Assembly: GCA_017561665.1 (NCBI GenBank)
Contig: JAFZBQ010000060.1
Span: forward strand, 1-64,000
Length of the DNA: 64,000 nucleotides
Origin: Bacteroidales bacterium
Lineage (GTDB): Bacteria > Bacteroidota > Bacteroidia > Bacteroidales > UBA932
Direction of reading: 5' to 3'
Positions 1 through 8,435 of this stretch are shown here, one piece after another. The notes under the pieces were generated by a model that saw only the letters and a program-made list of their open reading frames with translations, was not told the origin of the DNA and ran no database searches. The first letter of the stretch is position 1. Each line of letters begins with the position of its first letter. Position numbers and translations under genes: made by a program.

Positions 1-88
1 CCACCTCTTCCCATCCCGAACAGAGAAGTTAAGCTCGCTTGCGCCGATGGTACTGCGACACCATGTGGGAGAGTAGGAAACTGCCGAT
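1..88 (+). rRNA. rrf: 5S ribosomal RNA, 3' part
   Basis: The window opens inside a 5S rRNA. The conserved internal segment with CCGAACAGAGAAGTTAAG and the later GGGAGAGTAGG block are both recognisable and correctly spaced. The 5' end lies before base 1. The 3' end is approximate, placed just before the terminator hairpin. It is probably the last rRNA gene of an rRNA operon. Confidence 0.9.
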
Positions 89-95
89 TTCACAG

Positions 96-130
96 GAACC
101 CGATGGAGAAATCTGTCGGGTTCTTTTTTA
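96..130 (+). terminator. Rho-independent terminator of the rRNA operon
   Basis: GAACCCGA (96-103) pairs with TCGGGTTC (116-123), followed by a run of T. It lies immediately after the 5S sequence and before the tRNA promoter, so rRNA and tRNA appear to be separate transcripts. Confidence 0.85.
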
Positions 131-153
131 TTATGATTTATCAAAATATTGTC

Positions 154-161
154 TATATTTG
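154..161 (+). promoter_or_regulatory. -7 box for tRNA-Pro
   Basis: TATATTTG matches the Bacteroidetes -7 consensus TAnnTTTG and ends 11 bases before the first base of the tRNA. No clear -33 element was seen. Confidence 0.65.
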
Positions 162-172
162 CAGTCCCGAAT

Positions 173-246
173 CGGGAAGTGGCGCAGTTGGCTAGCGCGC
201 TGCGTTCGGGACGCAGAGGTCGGGTGTTCGAGTCACCTCTTCCCGA
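173..246 (+). tRNA. tRNA-Pro (anticodon CGG)
   Basis: A cloverleaf can be drawn. The acceptor stem CGGGAAG pairs with CTTCCCG. The anticodon stem CTGCG/CGCAG encloses the loop TTCGGGA, giving anticodon CGG, which reads CCG proline codons. The T-arm has the loop TTCGAGT. The discriminator base is A and the 3' CCA is not encoded. Confidence 0.93.
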
Positions 247-252
247 CAAAAA

Positions 253-279
253 GGGGCAGTCGGAAAAACCGACTGCCCC
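253..279. terminator. Bidirectional terminator between tRNA-Pro and the S37 peptidase gene
   Basis: GGGGCAGTCGG (253-263) and CCGACTGCCCC (269-279) form a perfect 11-bp stem with an A5 loop. An A-rich flank lies to the left and a shorter T-containing flank to the right. It sits between two convergent units, so it can serve both. Confidence 0.8.
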
Positions 280-299
280 TATTTGTGTCATTTAAAGAA

Positions 300-1589
300 T
301 TATACGTACAACCAGCCTGCAATAATGCCCTTGATTTCGGCCTGGGTGGCTTCGTCGAAGGTGCTGATGCGGGCACGGTGGCTGCCGCCCGGCTGGATAA
401 AGATGTGGTTAGTGGCGGAGTGCTTGTCCCCGGCGCGGACCGCGCTCCAGGGGTCATATTCTCCGTAAATGAAGATTATGTTGCACTTGTTGCGGCGGAT
501 GAACCGGTCCAGCTTGCGGGAAAGGGCGCGGTTGAATTTGACTTCCTTAGCATCCTCCGGCAGGAATATCTTGTGCAGATATCCTTTCGTGCTCTTGATG
601 GTGAGAAGATCCTTGAAGGGTTCAACATCATAGCCGTAATATCCAAGTTCCTTGGCCGCCATTACAAAGAATGGGGCGTGGGGGTTCTCCACTTGCCAGT
701 AGTCGGGTCCGCTGACGGCATTCATGAAGTTCAGGAATTCGTTGTCAGACGCACTGTTGGAAGGGATACGCTCTACTGGCATTCCCCACTGCCAAAAAGC
801 GAAGGAGAACTCAAGCGCGCACATATCATAGACTTCTTCCATCGGAATCCGGAACTCATAGCCGTTGGCTTTGCACAGGGAGTCCAGTTTTGGCTGAATG
901 GTCGCCCGGCGGCGGAGGAACTCTTCCTGGAAGCCTCGTACCGCCTCGCGGTCGGCTTCGCTGCTACCGTTGGCGGCGATGAACGGCTCGTGACGGCCGT
1001 CTTCAACACCGCGGCAGAAAGGTCCAACATAAGCCACGGTAATATCAACATCATCAGGATAGAAAGCCCGGAAAATCACCGAATTCTGGCCGCCCTTGCT
1101 GATGCCGGTATCGATCCATTTGCCGTGATATATACTCTTGAGCTCGGATATGATCCGATGCAGGTCACGCGCTTCGTTCTTGGCTGTAAGATACTTCCAA
1201 TCAACGGTTTCTGGTGCGCTGGGAGCAAAATAGCGATGCTCTACGACAACGTTGTTCAGATTGAACATCCGGGATAGTTCGTCGCGGTAACGGTCGCGGG
1301 AGGCATATTCGGCGCCATAGCCCTCAGTTACGAAAACGGTGGCAGAATCGGTGCAAACGTTGCCCACGAATACACGCTGAAGGAATACCCCTTTAGAGGC
1401 GTCCTTGTAGCTTACCGGTTGCTCGAACCAGAGTAGATACTTGGCCTCGAACTCTCCCTTTTCCAGAACTTCCACTTTCTTTACTGAGGGGAGTGCTGCG
1501 AACTGTTCTTCAAGAGATTGTGCCTTGAGACTGATGGCACAAAATATGCTGACAAACGCCAGCAAGAAATACAATCTATACTGCTTCAT
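300..1589 (-). CDS. S37 family (PS-10) serine peptidase, secreted
   Basis: This 429-residue protein resembles peptidase family S37 (prolyl/tripeptidyl aminopeptidase type), best known from Streptomyces and common in Bacteroidetes. Residues 1-24 form a signal peptide ending LKAQ, so it is exported, probably to the periplasm or outside. The nucleophile motif GISKGG places Ser at about residue 164. EYDPW (Asp about 379) and GGSHR (His about 404) are likely to complete the triad of an alpha/beta hydrolase. The reading frame is open further upstream to 1757, but ATG 1589 starts the signal peptide and lies 5 bases after a -7 box, so it was chosen. It is divergent from the porin gene. Substrate is not predictable beyond peptides. 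Confidence 0.85.
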   Translation of the reverse strand: MKQYRLYFLLAFVSIFCAISLKAQSLEEQFAALPSVKKVEVLEKGEFEAKYLLWFEQPVSYKDASKGVFLQRVFVGNVCTDSATVFVTEGYGAEYASRDRYRDELSRMFNLNNVVVEHRYFAPSAPETVDWKYLTAKNEARDLHRIISELKSIYHGKWIDTGISKGGQNSVIFRAFYPDDVDITVAYVGPFCRGVEDGRHEPFIAANGSSEADREAVRGFQEEFLRRRATIQPKLDSLCKANGYEFRIPMEEVYDMCALEFSFAFWQWGMPVERIPSNSASDNEFLNFMNAVSGPDYWQVENPHAPFFVMAAKELGYYGYDVEPFKDLLTIKSTKGYLHKIFLPEDAKEVKFNRALSRKLDRFIRRNKCNIIFIYGEYDPWSAVRAGDKHSATNHIFIQPGGSHRARISTFDEATQAEIKGIIAGWLYV

Positions 1590-1594
1590 ATTCG

Positions 1595-1602
1595 CAAAGT
1601 TA
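1595..1602 (-). promoter_or_regulatory. -7 box for the S37 peptidase gene
   Basis: On the minus strand this reads TAACTTTG, a match to TAnnTTTG. Only 5 bases separate it from the ATG at 1589, which predicts an almost leaderless transcript. It lies back to back with the porin -7 box, 12 bases away. Confidence 0.65.
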
Positions 1603-1614
1603 AGCAAAAAATGA

Positions 1615-1622
1615 TATCTTTG
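1615..1622 (+). promoter_or_regulatory. -7 box for the porin operon
   Basis: TATCTTTG, 7 bases before the ATG at 1630. It also decides the start: an in-frame TTG at 1627 would add one residue, but ATG 1630 is the better initiator. Confidence 0.65.
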
Positions 1623-1629
1623 TAGATTG

Positions 1630-3900
1630 ATGAAAAAGGCGCTGTTGATATTTGTTATGCTGCTCTCGGTTCTTTTTACCGCGGAGGGCCGCAGACCCCA
1701 TTTCTCCAGACGCGATTTTTCTCCGCGTCTCATAATATCCGATACGGTATTGTTCAAGGTCGATTCCGTCGGTGCACTTATTATGGGGCCCGACAGCCTG
1801 CCGGTGATGGATACGGTGGCTACCTATCTCCTTCGCGAGAAGCTCGATACTCTTTCAAGATATTTCTGGTCGCATATCGATACTGTCACGCTGGCCGATT
1901 ATGACACCCTGATGGCGGAGTATGAGGATTCCCTGGTCAACAATCTGCCGGGCAAGCGCGAGTTCAAAAAGTGGCGCAAAGAGCGCAAGAAAGCCTACCG
2001 CGACAGCGTAATTGAGAATACGCCGCGAATTCTGGAGTCCTTTGTGATTCCCGACTCGCTGTATTACAAGCACGTTCTGAAATGGACCTTCGACCAGGGT
2101 ACCAACAAGATCAACCTGGAGAATATTGACACTTCGTATAACTACCATTATTACGACCTGCCATTCTTTAAGAACGATGCGGACGCTGTCTATCTTGGTA
2201 CCGCCGGCTCCGCTACGATGCAGACCAATTATTTCAACCGGGAGGACTTTGACATCGCTCCGTTCTTCACTCCGTATATGATGTACTCGTACGACCCGGA
2301 GTCGATGCCGATGTACAATACAAAATCGCCGTACACGGTTCTTTCTTATTGGGGCAACCCGTTTGCCGAGACTACCAGGGAGGAATCGGACCTCAATCTG
2401 CTGTGTACCCAGAACATTACTCCGGAGCTTAACATCTCATTTGCATATCAGCGTTACGGCAGCACCGGTATGCTGATTAACGAGCGCACCGACGACCGTA
2501 CTTTCTCTATAGGTTCCAACTATATCGGCAAGAAATACGAGATGCACTTCGGATATCTGGGCCAGAATGTGAACCGCACAGAAAACGGTGGTGTAAAGGA
2601 TGTATTCTGGGTGACAGATACCATTATCGATGCCAAGGCAATCGAGGTCAAACTGCAGAATGCACAGACGACCCTGCGCCGCAGGACTCTGTTCCTGACA
2701 CAGTCGCTGGCGGTGCCTATGAATTTCTTCCGCAAGAACAAGGATTCGCTGGCAGTGGGGCAGGGTACGGTTGTTTATCTTGGTCACAGTTTCGAGCTTT
2801 CTAAGTACACCAAGCTCTATACCGATAATATTAACGATGCAACCGGGCGCGAGTTTTACCGCGACCAGTTCAATATCTTCGGTAACGCCAGCCACGACTC
2901 CCTGGGAGTCCGCCGACTGGAAAACAAGGTCTTCATGACGCTGCAGCCGTTTGCGCCGGACGCCTTCGTATCCAAGATTCACGCCGGCCTCGGCGCCCAG
3001 TATCTGTGGCTCTACAGCTTTAAACCGACCGACTTTGTGACGGGCGTATCCTCTACCAACCAGCTGAATACCTATGTGTACGGCGGTGTGGAGGGTATGA
3101 TAAAGAAGTATTTTGCGTGGGATGCCTCCGGCAAGATGAATCTGACTGGTTATTATGCCGGTGACTTGAGCCTGCAGGGCAACGTCAAATTCTCTTTCTA
3201 TCCGATTAGGGACGGTATTCACCTGAATGCCCATATAGAATCGGCAATCAAGACGCCGCATCCTTTCTTGAAGAGCGTTTATTTCAACCACCATATTTGG
3301 GACAAGGACCTGACCAAAACTTCCGAATCCCGCCTGACCGGATTGCTGACGATACCAAGGCTAAACTTCTCTGCTTTTGCCGGCTATGCCCTGCTGACCA
3401 GTCATCTCTATTATGACGAGAATTCAGAAATAGCCCAGTCGGAAAACCCGATATCGGTGCTCTCTGCGTATGTCACGGAGAATATCAAGCTCGGTCCCCT
3501 TCACCTGGACAACAGGGTCCTGTATCAGATATCAAGCGACCAGAAGGTGCTGCCGCTGCCAAAACTGACCTTGAACCTGCGGTATTACGTCCAGTTCCCG
3601 GTTGTCAAGAATGTAATGAACATGCAGATAGGAGCCAACGGAATCATGTATTCCAAGTACTATCTTCCTGCATACGAACCCGATCTTGGAGTGTTCTACA
3701 ACCAGAACATCAAGGAGTGGGGCAACAGCCCTTATGTGGACGCTTTTGTGAATGTCCAGTGGAAAACGGCCTGCCTCTACGTGAAGTATTGCAACGTACT
3801 GCAGACTGTCACCCGTGGCGACTATTTCTCTGCATACGACTATATCAGGCCTACCCGCTGCCTCAAATTCGGTATTTACTGGCCATTCTATGTCAGGTAG
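1630..3900 (+). CDS. Putative porin, outer membrane beta-barrel
   Basis: This 756-residue protein resembles the Bacteroidetes putative-porin family (Pfam Porin_10 type). Residues 1-21 are a signal peptide (MKKALLIFVMLLSVLFTAEG). An N-terminal polar region with many aspartates and a Lys/Arg stretch (about 110-125) precedes a long region of alternating aromatic and polar residues typical of beta strands. It ends YWPFYVR, close to the usual aromatic C-terminus of barrel proteins. It is the first gene of a five-gene run; the next gene overlaps its end by 11 bases. The transported substrate is unknown. In this operon a role in outer-membrane passage of wall-related solutes is only a guess from context. 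Confidence 0.8.
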   Translation: MKKALLIFVMLLSVLFTAEGRRPHFSRRDFSPRLIISDTVLFKVDSVGALIMGPDSLPVMDTVATYLLREKLDTLSRYFWSHIDTVTLADYDTLMAEYEDSLVNNLPGKREFKKWRKERKKAYRDSVIENTPRILESFVIPDSLYYKHVLKWTFDQGTNKINLENIDTSYNYHYYDLPFFKNDADAVYLGTAGSATMQTNYFNREDFDIAPFFTPYMMYSYDPESMPMYNTKSPYTVLSYWGNPFAETTREESDLNLLCTQNITPELNISFAYQRYGSTGMLINERTDDRTFSIGSNYIGKKYEMHFGYLGQNVNRTENGGVKDVFWVTDTIIDAKAIEVKLQNAQTTLRRRTLFLTQSLAVPMNFFRKNKDSLAVGQGTVVYLGHSFELSKYTKLYTDNINDATGREFYRDQFNIFGNASHDSLGVRRLENKVFMTLQPFAPDAFVSKIHAGLGAQYLWLYSFKPTDFVTGVSSTNQLNTYVYGGVEGMIKKYFAWDASGKMNLTGYYAGDLSLQGNVKFSFYPIRDGIHLNAHIESAIKTPHPFLKSVYFNHHIWDKDLTKTSESRLTGLLTIPRLNFSAFAGYALLTSHLYYDENSEIAQSENPISVLSAYVTENIKLGPLHLDNRVLYQISSDQKVLPLPKLTLNLRYYVQFPVVKNVMNMQIGANGIMYSKYYLPAYEPDLGVFYNQNIKEWGNSPYVDAFVNVQWKTACLYVKYCNVLQTVTRGDYFSAYDYIRPTRCLKFGIYWPFYVR

Positions 3901-4924
3901 CTCTACAAGGCATCTCACGGGCTGTATTTTGCTCTCCGTTATCCTGGTGTCGCTAGCCGGTATGCAACCGCTTGCAACAGTGGCGGATACTGCCGATGTC
4001 TATCGTTTTGACAAAGATACTCTCCGGTGTGCGGTGGCCATCGGCGGCAATATGAGCGGTATGGAGGGCAGGGGAGTCGGCCTTAGCAACGAGATGCTCC
4101 AGTACTTCGGCGACTTTGCGGATGCGGCGGTGACTATTGTCCCCGGCAACTGCGATATGTCATATCTGGACACCCTTAAATTGGAAGGTATCGACATTTT
4201 GGTGATGTCTCATCCGGAAGACAATATCCCTGAGGTGGAAGAGAGAGATTTTTATGTTTCCCACCTGGTAAGGAACAATATTCACTGGGTTACTTCCGCC
4301 ACGGATCCCCGCCTGCTTTCCATGATAAATGTCTGGTTGGACGATTTTGTAGGCAGCCGTCTCTACAAGCGCGCCGTGGCCCGTCAGTACCGCACCTACA
4401 GCCGGCCGCGCATCAACCCGGAAACTGGCGAAGTGTCGCCGTTCGACGATATCATCAAGCAGTATTCAGCACGTACCGGCATCGACTGGCTGCTGCTGGC
4501 ATCGCTGATGTATCAGGAGAGCCAGTATTATGTCGGTGCCGAATACAAGGAGGCCAAAGGCCTGATGCAGGTAAACGACGTTACGGCAGCCCGCTATGGC
4601 GTCAGCGACCTGTTCAGTCCGGAGAGCAATATCAAGGCGGGCAGCCTTCACCTGAAATACCTAATGAATAAGTATGCCCAGGAAGGCCTTGATTCACTGA
4701 ATGTTATCAAGTTTGCACTGGCTGCATACAACGCCGGCGACGGCCGTATAGAGCAGTGCCGCAACCACGCCCTCAGCGAGGGTAAGAATCCCAATGACTG
4801 GGAGGAGGTTGTGACCACATTCGCCACCAACAATAAGTTCGTGGGCCGTACCACAACCGCATATGTGCGTGACATTATCGGCCGTTGGGAAGAACTCAGG
4901 GAAACCGTACCGACCAAAAAATGA
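3890..4924 (+). CDS. MltF-like membrane-bound lytic transglycosylase (SBP_bac_3 + SLT)
   Basis: The 344-residue protein has a signal anchor (residues 1-30), then a region resembling a family-3 solute-binding domain (about 45-155), then an SLT goose-lysozyme-like domain (about 185-330). The SLT domain shows the catalytic Glu in MYQESQ (E210), the GLMQVN motif, and AAYNAGDGRI. This order is that of MltF, which cleaves peptidoglycan glycan strands to 1,6-anhydro muropeptides. ATG 3890 was chosen because it begins the hydrophobic segment; it overlaps the porin stop by 11 bases. Its stop TGA overlaps the next ATG (ATGA). It is about 100 residues shorter than E. coli MltF, so the sensor-like domain is probably reduced. 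Confidence 0.85.
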   Translation: MSGSSTRHLTGCILLSVILVSLAGMQPLATVADTADVYRFDKDTLRCAVAIGGNMSGMEGRGVGLSNEMLQYFGDFADAAVTIVPGNCDMSYLDTLKLEGIDILVMSHPEDNIPEVEERDFYVSHLVRNNIHWVTSATDPRLLSMINVWLDDFVGSRLYKRAVARQYRTYSRPRINPETGEVSPFDDIIKQYSARTGIDWLLLASLMYQESQYYVGAEYKEAKGLMQVNDVTAARYGVSDLFSPESNIKAGSLHLKYLMNKYAQEGLDSLNVIKFALAAYNAGDGRIEQCRNHALSEGKNPNDWEEVVTTFATNNKFVGRTTTAYVRDIIGRWEELRETVPTKK

Positions 4925-6171
4925 ATACCTACCGATACATAGCAGGCAAGATTCGCGGCGGCAGCGGCGTTGAAGCCGGGCGCGACCGGACGGGGTCGGT
5001 GAGCAGCGTCATCGGTCTGGTATCGGTATCGGTAAGTATCTTCGTTATAATTGTGGCGGTGTGCGTGCTGCTGGGTTTCCGTCGCGAAATACGCACCAAA
5101 ACATCGGCTTACATGGGTACCCTGGCACTTGTGGCTCCGGGCCAGACTCCCCTCAACGAGCAGTATCCTTTCAGCGGAAACATCTCATTCCTGGGTAAAA
5201 TAGACTCGTTGCAGGGTGTAACAGCATGCCAGCGGGTGGCCTATTGTTCCGGCCTTATTAAAACCGCCGACAATATCTACGGCGCCCATTTCAAGGGTGT
5301 CGATTCTCTGTACAATTTCTCTTTCTTTAAAGAGAATCTTTCTGGCGGAGAGATTCCTTCGTTTGCCGGAAGGATATCCTCCGACGTGCTTATGGCCGGT
5401 CGTCTGGCACATCAGATGGGTTGCGAGACGGGCGACGAAATCACCGTTTATTTCATCGGCGAAGAGGTCAAAGTGCGCAAGTTTACCATTTGCGGCCTCT
5501 TTGATGCGCAATTGGAGAATCTTGACAACACTATGATTCTGTGTGACATCCGGCAGGTGCAGAGAATCGGCGGCTGGGATAAGGACGAGGTCTCTACGGT
5601 AGAGATAATGGCCAGCGATAAGAGTGATCTGGACTATTTGCAGACCAGGATCAGCGACATGGTTTTCGAGGAGAGCACCGACGACGATCCGCCGCTTTTC
5701 GTGACCAGTGTCAAAAGAATGTTCCCCAATCTCTATGATTGGCTCAACCTGTTGGATTTCAATGTTATAGCAATATTGATACTGATGATTGTGGTGGCGG
5801 GGTTCAATATGATATCGTCGCTGCTGATAATCCTCTTCAGAAACATATCGTCCATCGGCCTTCTCAAGGCGATGGGCATGACTTCTAAAGGCGTGAGCCG
5901 CGTATTCCGTAATGTGGCTCTCAACATTGTGGGCAAGGGCTTGATAATCGGCACCGCTGCGGCTGTTGTGCTGTGCGCGGTGCAGAAGCATTTCAAGATA
6001 CTGACCCTGGACCCTGAGAATTATTTTGTGAAATACGTCCCCATAGATTTCAACATCTGGTATATACTTCTGGCAGATGCTGTGGCATTGGTTGCGATAA
6101 TGCTGATATTGTCGCTTACGTCGCGGTTCGTGGCCAAGGTAAGTCCGGACAAGACCATGAGGGCGGCATAA
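4921..6171 (+). CDS. FtsX/LolC-E-like ABC transporter permease
   Basis: A 416-residue integral membrane protein with the MacB/FtsX layout: one membrane helix near residues 30-55, a large extracytoplasmic domain (about 60-275), then three helices in the last 140 residues. The last part contains a conserved-looking cytoplasmic coupling segment (ISSIGLLKAMGMTSKGVSRVF). The family moves lipoproteins (LolCE) or regulates wall hydrolases (FtsX). No ATPase gene is adjacent, so the partner must be encoded elsewhere. It starts at ATG 4921 inside the upstream stop (ATGA), and the next gene begins 3 bases after its stop. LolE-type function is the usual assignment in Bacteroidetes, but FtsX-like action on the neighbouring lytic enzyme cannot be excluded. 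Confidence 0.8.
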   Translation: MNTYRYIAGKIRGGSGVEAGRDRTGSVSSVIGLVSVSVSIFVIIVAVCVLLGFRREIRTKTSAYMGTLALVAPGQTPLNEQYPFSGNISFLGKIDSLQGVTACQRVAYCSGLIKTADNIYGAHFKGVDSLYNFSFFKENLSGGEIPSFAGRISSDVLMAGRLAHQMGCETGDEITVYFIGEEVKVRKFTICGLFDAQLENLDNTMILCDIRQVQRIGGWDKDEVSTVEIMASDKSDLDYLQTRISDMVFEESTDDDPPLFVTSVKRMFPNLYDWLNLLDFNVIAILILMIVVAGFNMISSLLIILFRNISSIGLLKAMGMTSKGVSRVFRNVALNIVGKGLIIGTAAAVVLCAVQKHFKILTLDPENYFVKYVPIDFNIWYILLADAVALVAIMLILSLTSRFVAKVSPDKTMRAA

Positions 6172-6174
6172 TAA

Positions 6175-7611
6175 ATGGAGATGGTGGAATCGCTCAAGTC
6201 ATTGTTCAGACAATATTTCGGTTGTGAGGCGGCATCTGTCAGCAGGCTTACCGCTTCCGGCAGCAACCGTACATATTATCGCCTTACCTGCGAAAATGGC
6301 TGGTGCGCGATAGGTACTGTCGGTACTTCGCTGGCAGAGAACAGGGCTTTCGTTGCCATCGCCGGCCATTTCGCCGCCAAGGGCCTGAATGTTCCCAAAG
6401 TGCTGGGCGTCTCGCCGGACGGAATGTGTTATCTGCAGCAGGATCTGGGAGACGTAAGTCTGTACGATATCCTCGCATCGGGAAGGAAGTCGGGCGAATA
6501 TGATGCCCGGCAGCGTGAACTTCTTTTGAAGACGGTGGCGTATCTGCCCCGAATGCAGTTCGAAGGCGCCGATGGCTTCGACTTTTCTGTATGCTATCCG
6601 CAGAGTGATTTTGATCGCCGCAACATCCTCTTCGACCTGAATTACTTCAAGTATGATTATCTGAAACTGACAGCGGCTCCTTTCGACGAGATTGCCCTTC
6701 AGAACGATTTTGAGCGTCTGGCAGATGACCTGCTGACGGCGGAGTGTCCAACTGGATTCATGTATCGGGACTTTCAAGCCCGTAACGTAATGCTGGTTGA
6801 TGAAGAGCTGTTCTTCATAGATTTCCAGGGCGGACGTCGAGGTCCTGTATGCTATGACTTGGCTTCTTTCGTATGGCAGGCGGCGGCGCGATATCCTCAG
6901 GATCTTAAGGAGGATCTTATAAGGACTTATATCGATGCTGCATCGCACTATGCCGATTTGAATAACGACAGGTTCCGTGAATCACTTCGACTGTTCGTAC
7001 TTTTCCGCACCCTCCAGGTCCTTGGCGCCTACGGTTTCAGGGGTTATATAGAGAAGAAGGCGCGGTTTATCAGCAGTGTACCCTATGCGCTGGACAATGC
7101 TTCAAAGCTGATAGACGACGACTTGCGCTGCCGCTATCCTGAGCTCTGCAAGGTTCTGCTTTTTTTGGCAGACTCTTCTCAACCCAAGCCGATGACGCAG
7201 GACGGCAGGCTTACGGTAGAAGTGACCAGTTTCTCTTACCGTCAGGGCGTCCCGGCGGATGAGAGCGGTAACGGAGGCGGCTTTGTGTTTGACTGCCGCG
7301 CACTGGAGAATCCCGGCCGCTACGACGAGTACAAGAAGTTCAACGGCCTGGATGGCAATGTGATTGAATTTCTTGAGAAAGACGGAGGGATAGTTGTCTT
7401 TCTGGAAGACGTCAAGAAGGTGGTGTTCCCGCACATAGAAAAATTCATTGAGCGCGGTTTCAGCCACATGATGGTATCGTTCGGCTGTACCGGCGGCCAG
7501 CATCGCAGCGTCTATTCTGCACAGCATTTTGCCGAAGCCGTGGCGGCTAAGTATGATGTAAACGTAGAAGTCCGCCACACCGCCATAAACGTAAACAAGC
7601 GTATCCGATGA
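6175..7611 (+). CDS. AmgK-like amino-sugar kinase fused to a RapZ C-terminal domain
   Basis: This 478-residue protein has two parts. Residues about 15-310 form an aminoglycoside-phosphotransferase/choline-kinase fold with the catalytic loop YRDFQARNV (D199) and the metal motif IDFQGG. This is the family of AmgK, the anomeric MurNAc/GlcNAc kinase. Residues about 345-478 match the C-terminal domain of RapZ, with GVPADE, FDCRALENP, GLDGNV and the signature SFGCTGGQHRSVY (from residue 435). The RapZ N-terminal P-loop domain is absent. In E. coli that C-terminal domain binds glucosamine-6-phosphate. The next gene, overlapping by ATGA, is a MurU-like nucleotidyltransferase, which supports the AmgK-MurU cell-wall salvage route. 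ATG 6181 is an alternative start. Confidence 0.85.
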   Translation: MEMVESLKSLFRQYFGCEAASVSRLTASGSNRTYYRLTCENGWCAIGTVGTSLAENRAFVAIAGHFAAKGLNVPKVLGVSPDGMCYLQQDLGDVSLYDILASGRKSGEYDARQRELLLKTVAYLPRMQFEGADGFDFSVCYPQSDFDRRNILFDLNYFKYDYLKLTAAPFDEIALQNDFERLADDLLTAECPTGFMYRDFQARNVMLVDEELFFIDFQGGRRGPVCYDLASFVWQAAARYPQDLKEDLIRTYIDAASHYADLNNDRFRESLRLFVLFRTLQVLGAYGFRGYIEKKARFISSVPYALDNASKLIDDDLRCRYPELCKVLLFLADSSQPKPMTQDGRLTVEVTSFSYRQGVPADESGNGGGFVFDCRALENPGRYDEYKKFNGLDGNVIEFLEKDGGIVVFLEDVKKVVFPHIEKFIERGFSHMMVSFGCTGGQHRSVYSAQHFAEAVAAKYDVNVEVRHTAINVNKRIR

Positions 7612-8330
7612 AAGCATTCATACTCGCAGCAGGATTGGGAGAGAGGCTCCGGCCGCTTACCGATGACAAGCCCAAGGCGCTGGTCCAGGTGGCGGGTGTG
7701 ACTATGCTGGAGCGGACAATCCAAACTCTGGCAAGTGCCGGAATCCGCAATTTTGTTGTTAATGTCCATTATTACGGAGAGCAGATTATTGACTTTTTGG
7801 CAGAACACGACAACTTTGGATATGACATAAAGATAAGCGATGAACGGGATTTGCTGCGCGATACCGGCGGTGCCTTGAAACATGCCGCTCCGCTGCTTAA
7901 AGGCGAGGGTAAGTTCTTGATACACAATGTGGATATCGTGTCCAACTTGGATATGCCCTGGTTTGTCGGCCGCTCTTTGATCTCAGATGCCGACGCGTCG
8001 TTGCTGGTGAGTGACCGTGCCACCAGCCGCTATCTTCTCTTTGATGACAACGACCTTCTGGTTGGATGGACAAACGTCAAGACAGGGGAGGTGAAAACCC
8101 CCTACAAGGGTCTGCAGGTGGATTATTGCAAGATGAAGGCCTTCTCGGGAATCCACATTATGTCTAACTGGATGTTGTCTCTGATGCCCGCATGGCCGGA
8201 AAAATTCTCTATAATCGACTTCTATCTGGAGCTTTGCAGAAGCTATAAAATCGAGGCGGTCGAATACCCCGGCCTTCAACTGAAAGACCTCGGAACACCT
8301 GCCGCCGTGGCAGGTTTCAAGAACTTGTAA
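7608..8330 (+). CDS. MurU-like sugar-1-phosphate nucleotidyltransferase
   Basis: A 240-residue nucleotidyltransferase of the GT-A/RmlA-like fold. The N-terminus has the signature FILAAGLGERLRPLTDDKPKAL, and later the catalytic metal site IHNVDIVSNLD is seen. It is shorter than GlmU and lacks a left-handed beta-helix acetyltransferase tail, which fits MurU (MurNAc-1-phosphate uridylyltransferase). Its ATG overlaps the stop of the AmgK-like gene (ATGA). A mannose- or glucose-1-phosphate enzyme is possible from sequence alone; the pairing with the kinase argues for MurU. It is the last gene of the operon. Confidence 0.82.
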   Translation: MKAFILAAGLGERLRPLTDDKPKALVQVAGVTMLERTIQTLASAGIRNFVVNVHYYGEQIIDFLAEHDNFGYDIKISDERDLLRDTGGALKHAAPLLKGEGKFLIHNVDIVSNLDMPWFVGRSLISDADASLLVSDRATSRYLLFDDNDLLVGWTNVKTGEVKTPYKGLQVDYCKMKAFSGIHIMSNWMLSLMPAWPEKFSIIDFYLELCRSYKIEAVEYPGLQLKDLGTPAAVAGFKNL

Positions 8331-8381
8331 TTTATTGGTCTGTTTGTTGCAGTCAAACGTATCGCATTGTGATTTTTTAAT

Positions 8382-8389
8382 TACATTTG
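8382..8389 (+). promoter_or_regulatory. -7 box for pckA
   Basis: TACATTTG matches TAnnTTTG. The ATG is 46 bases downstream, giving a leader of about 40 bases, longer than most in this window. No riboswitch-like fold was recognised in the leader. Confidence 0.6.
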
Positions 8390-8435
8390 CGAATTGTACT
8401 AGTGTACTCAGAATTCAAAAATATTTATATACAAT

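Noticed and set aside
8331..8435. Riboswitch in the pckA leader
   Set aside because: Only a -7 box and an AT-rich leader are visible; no conserved riboswitch core was recognised.
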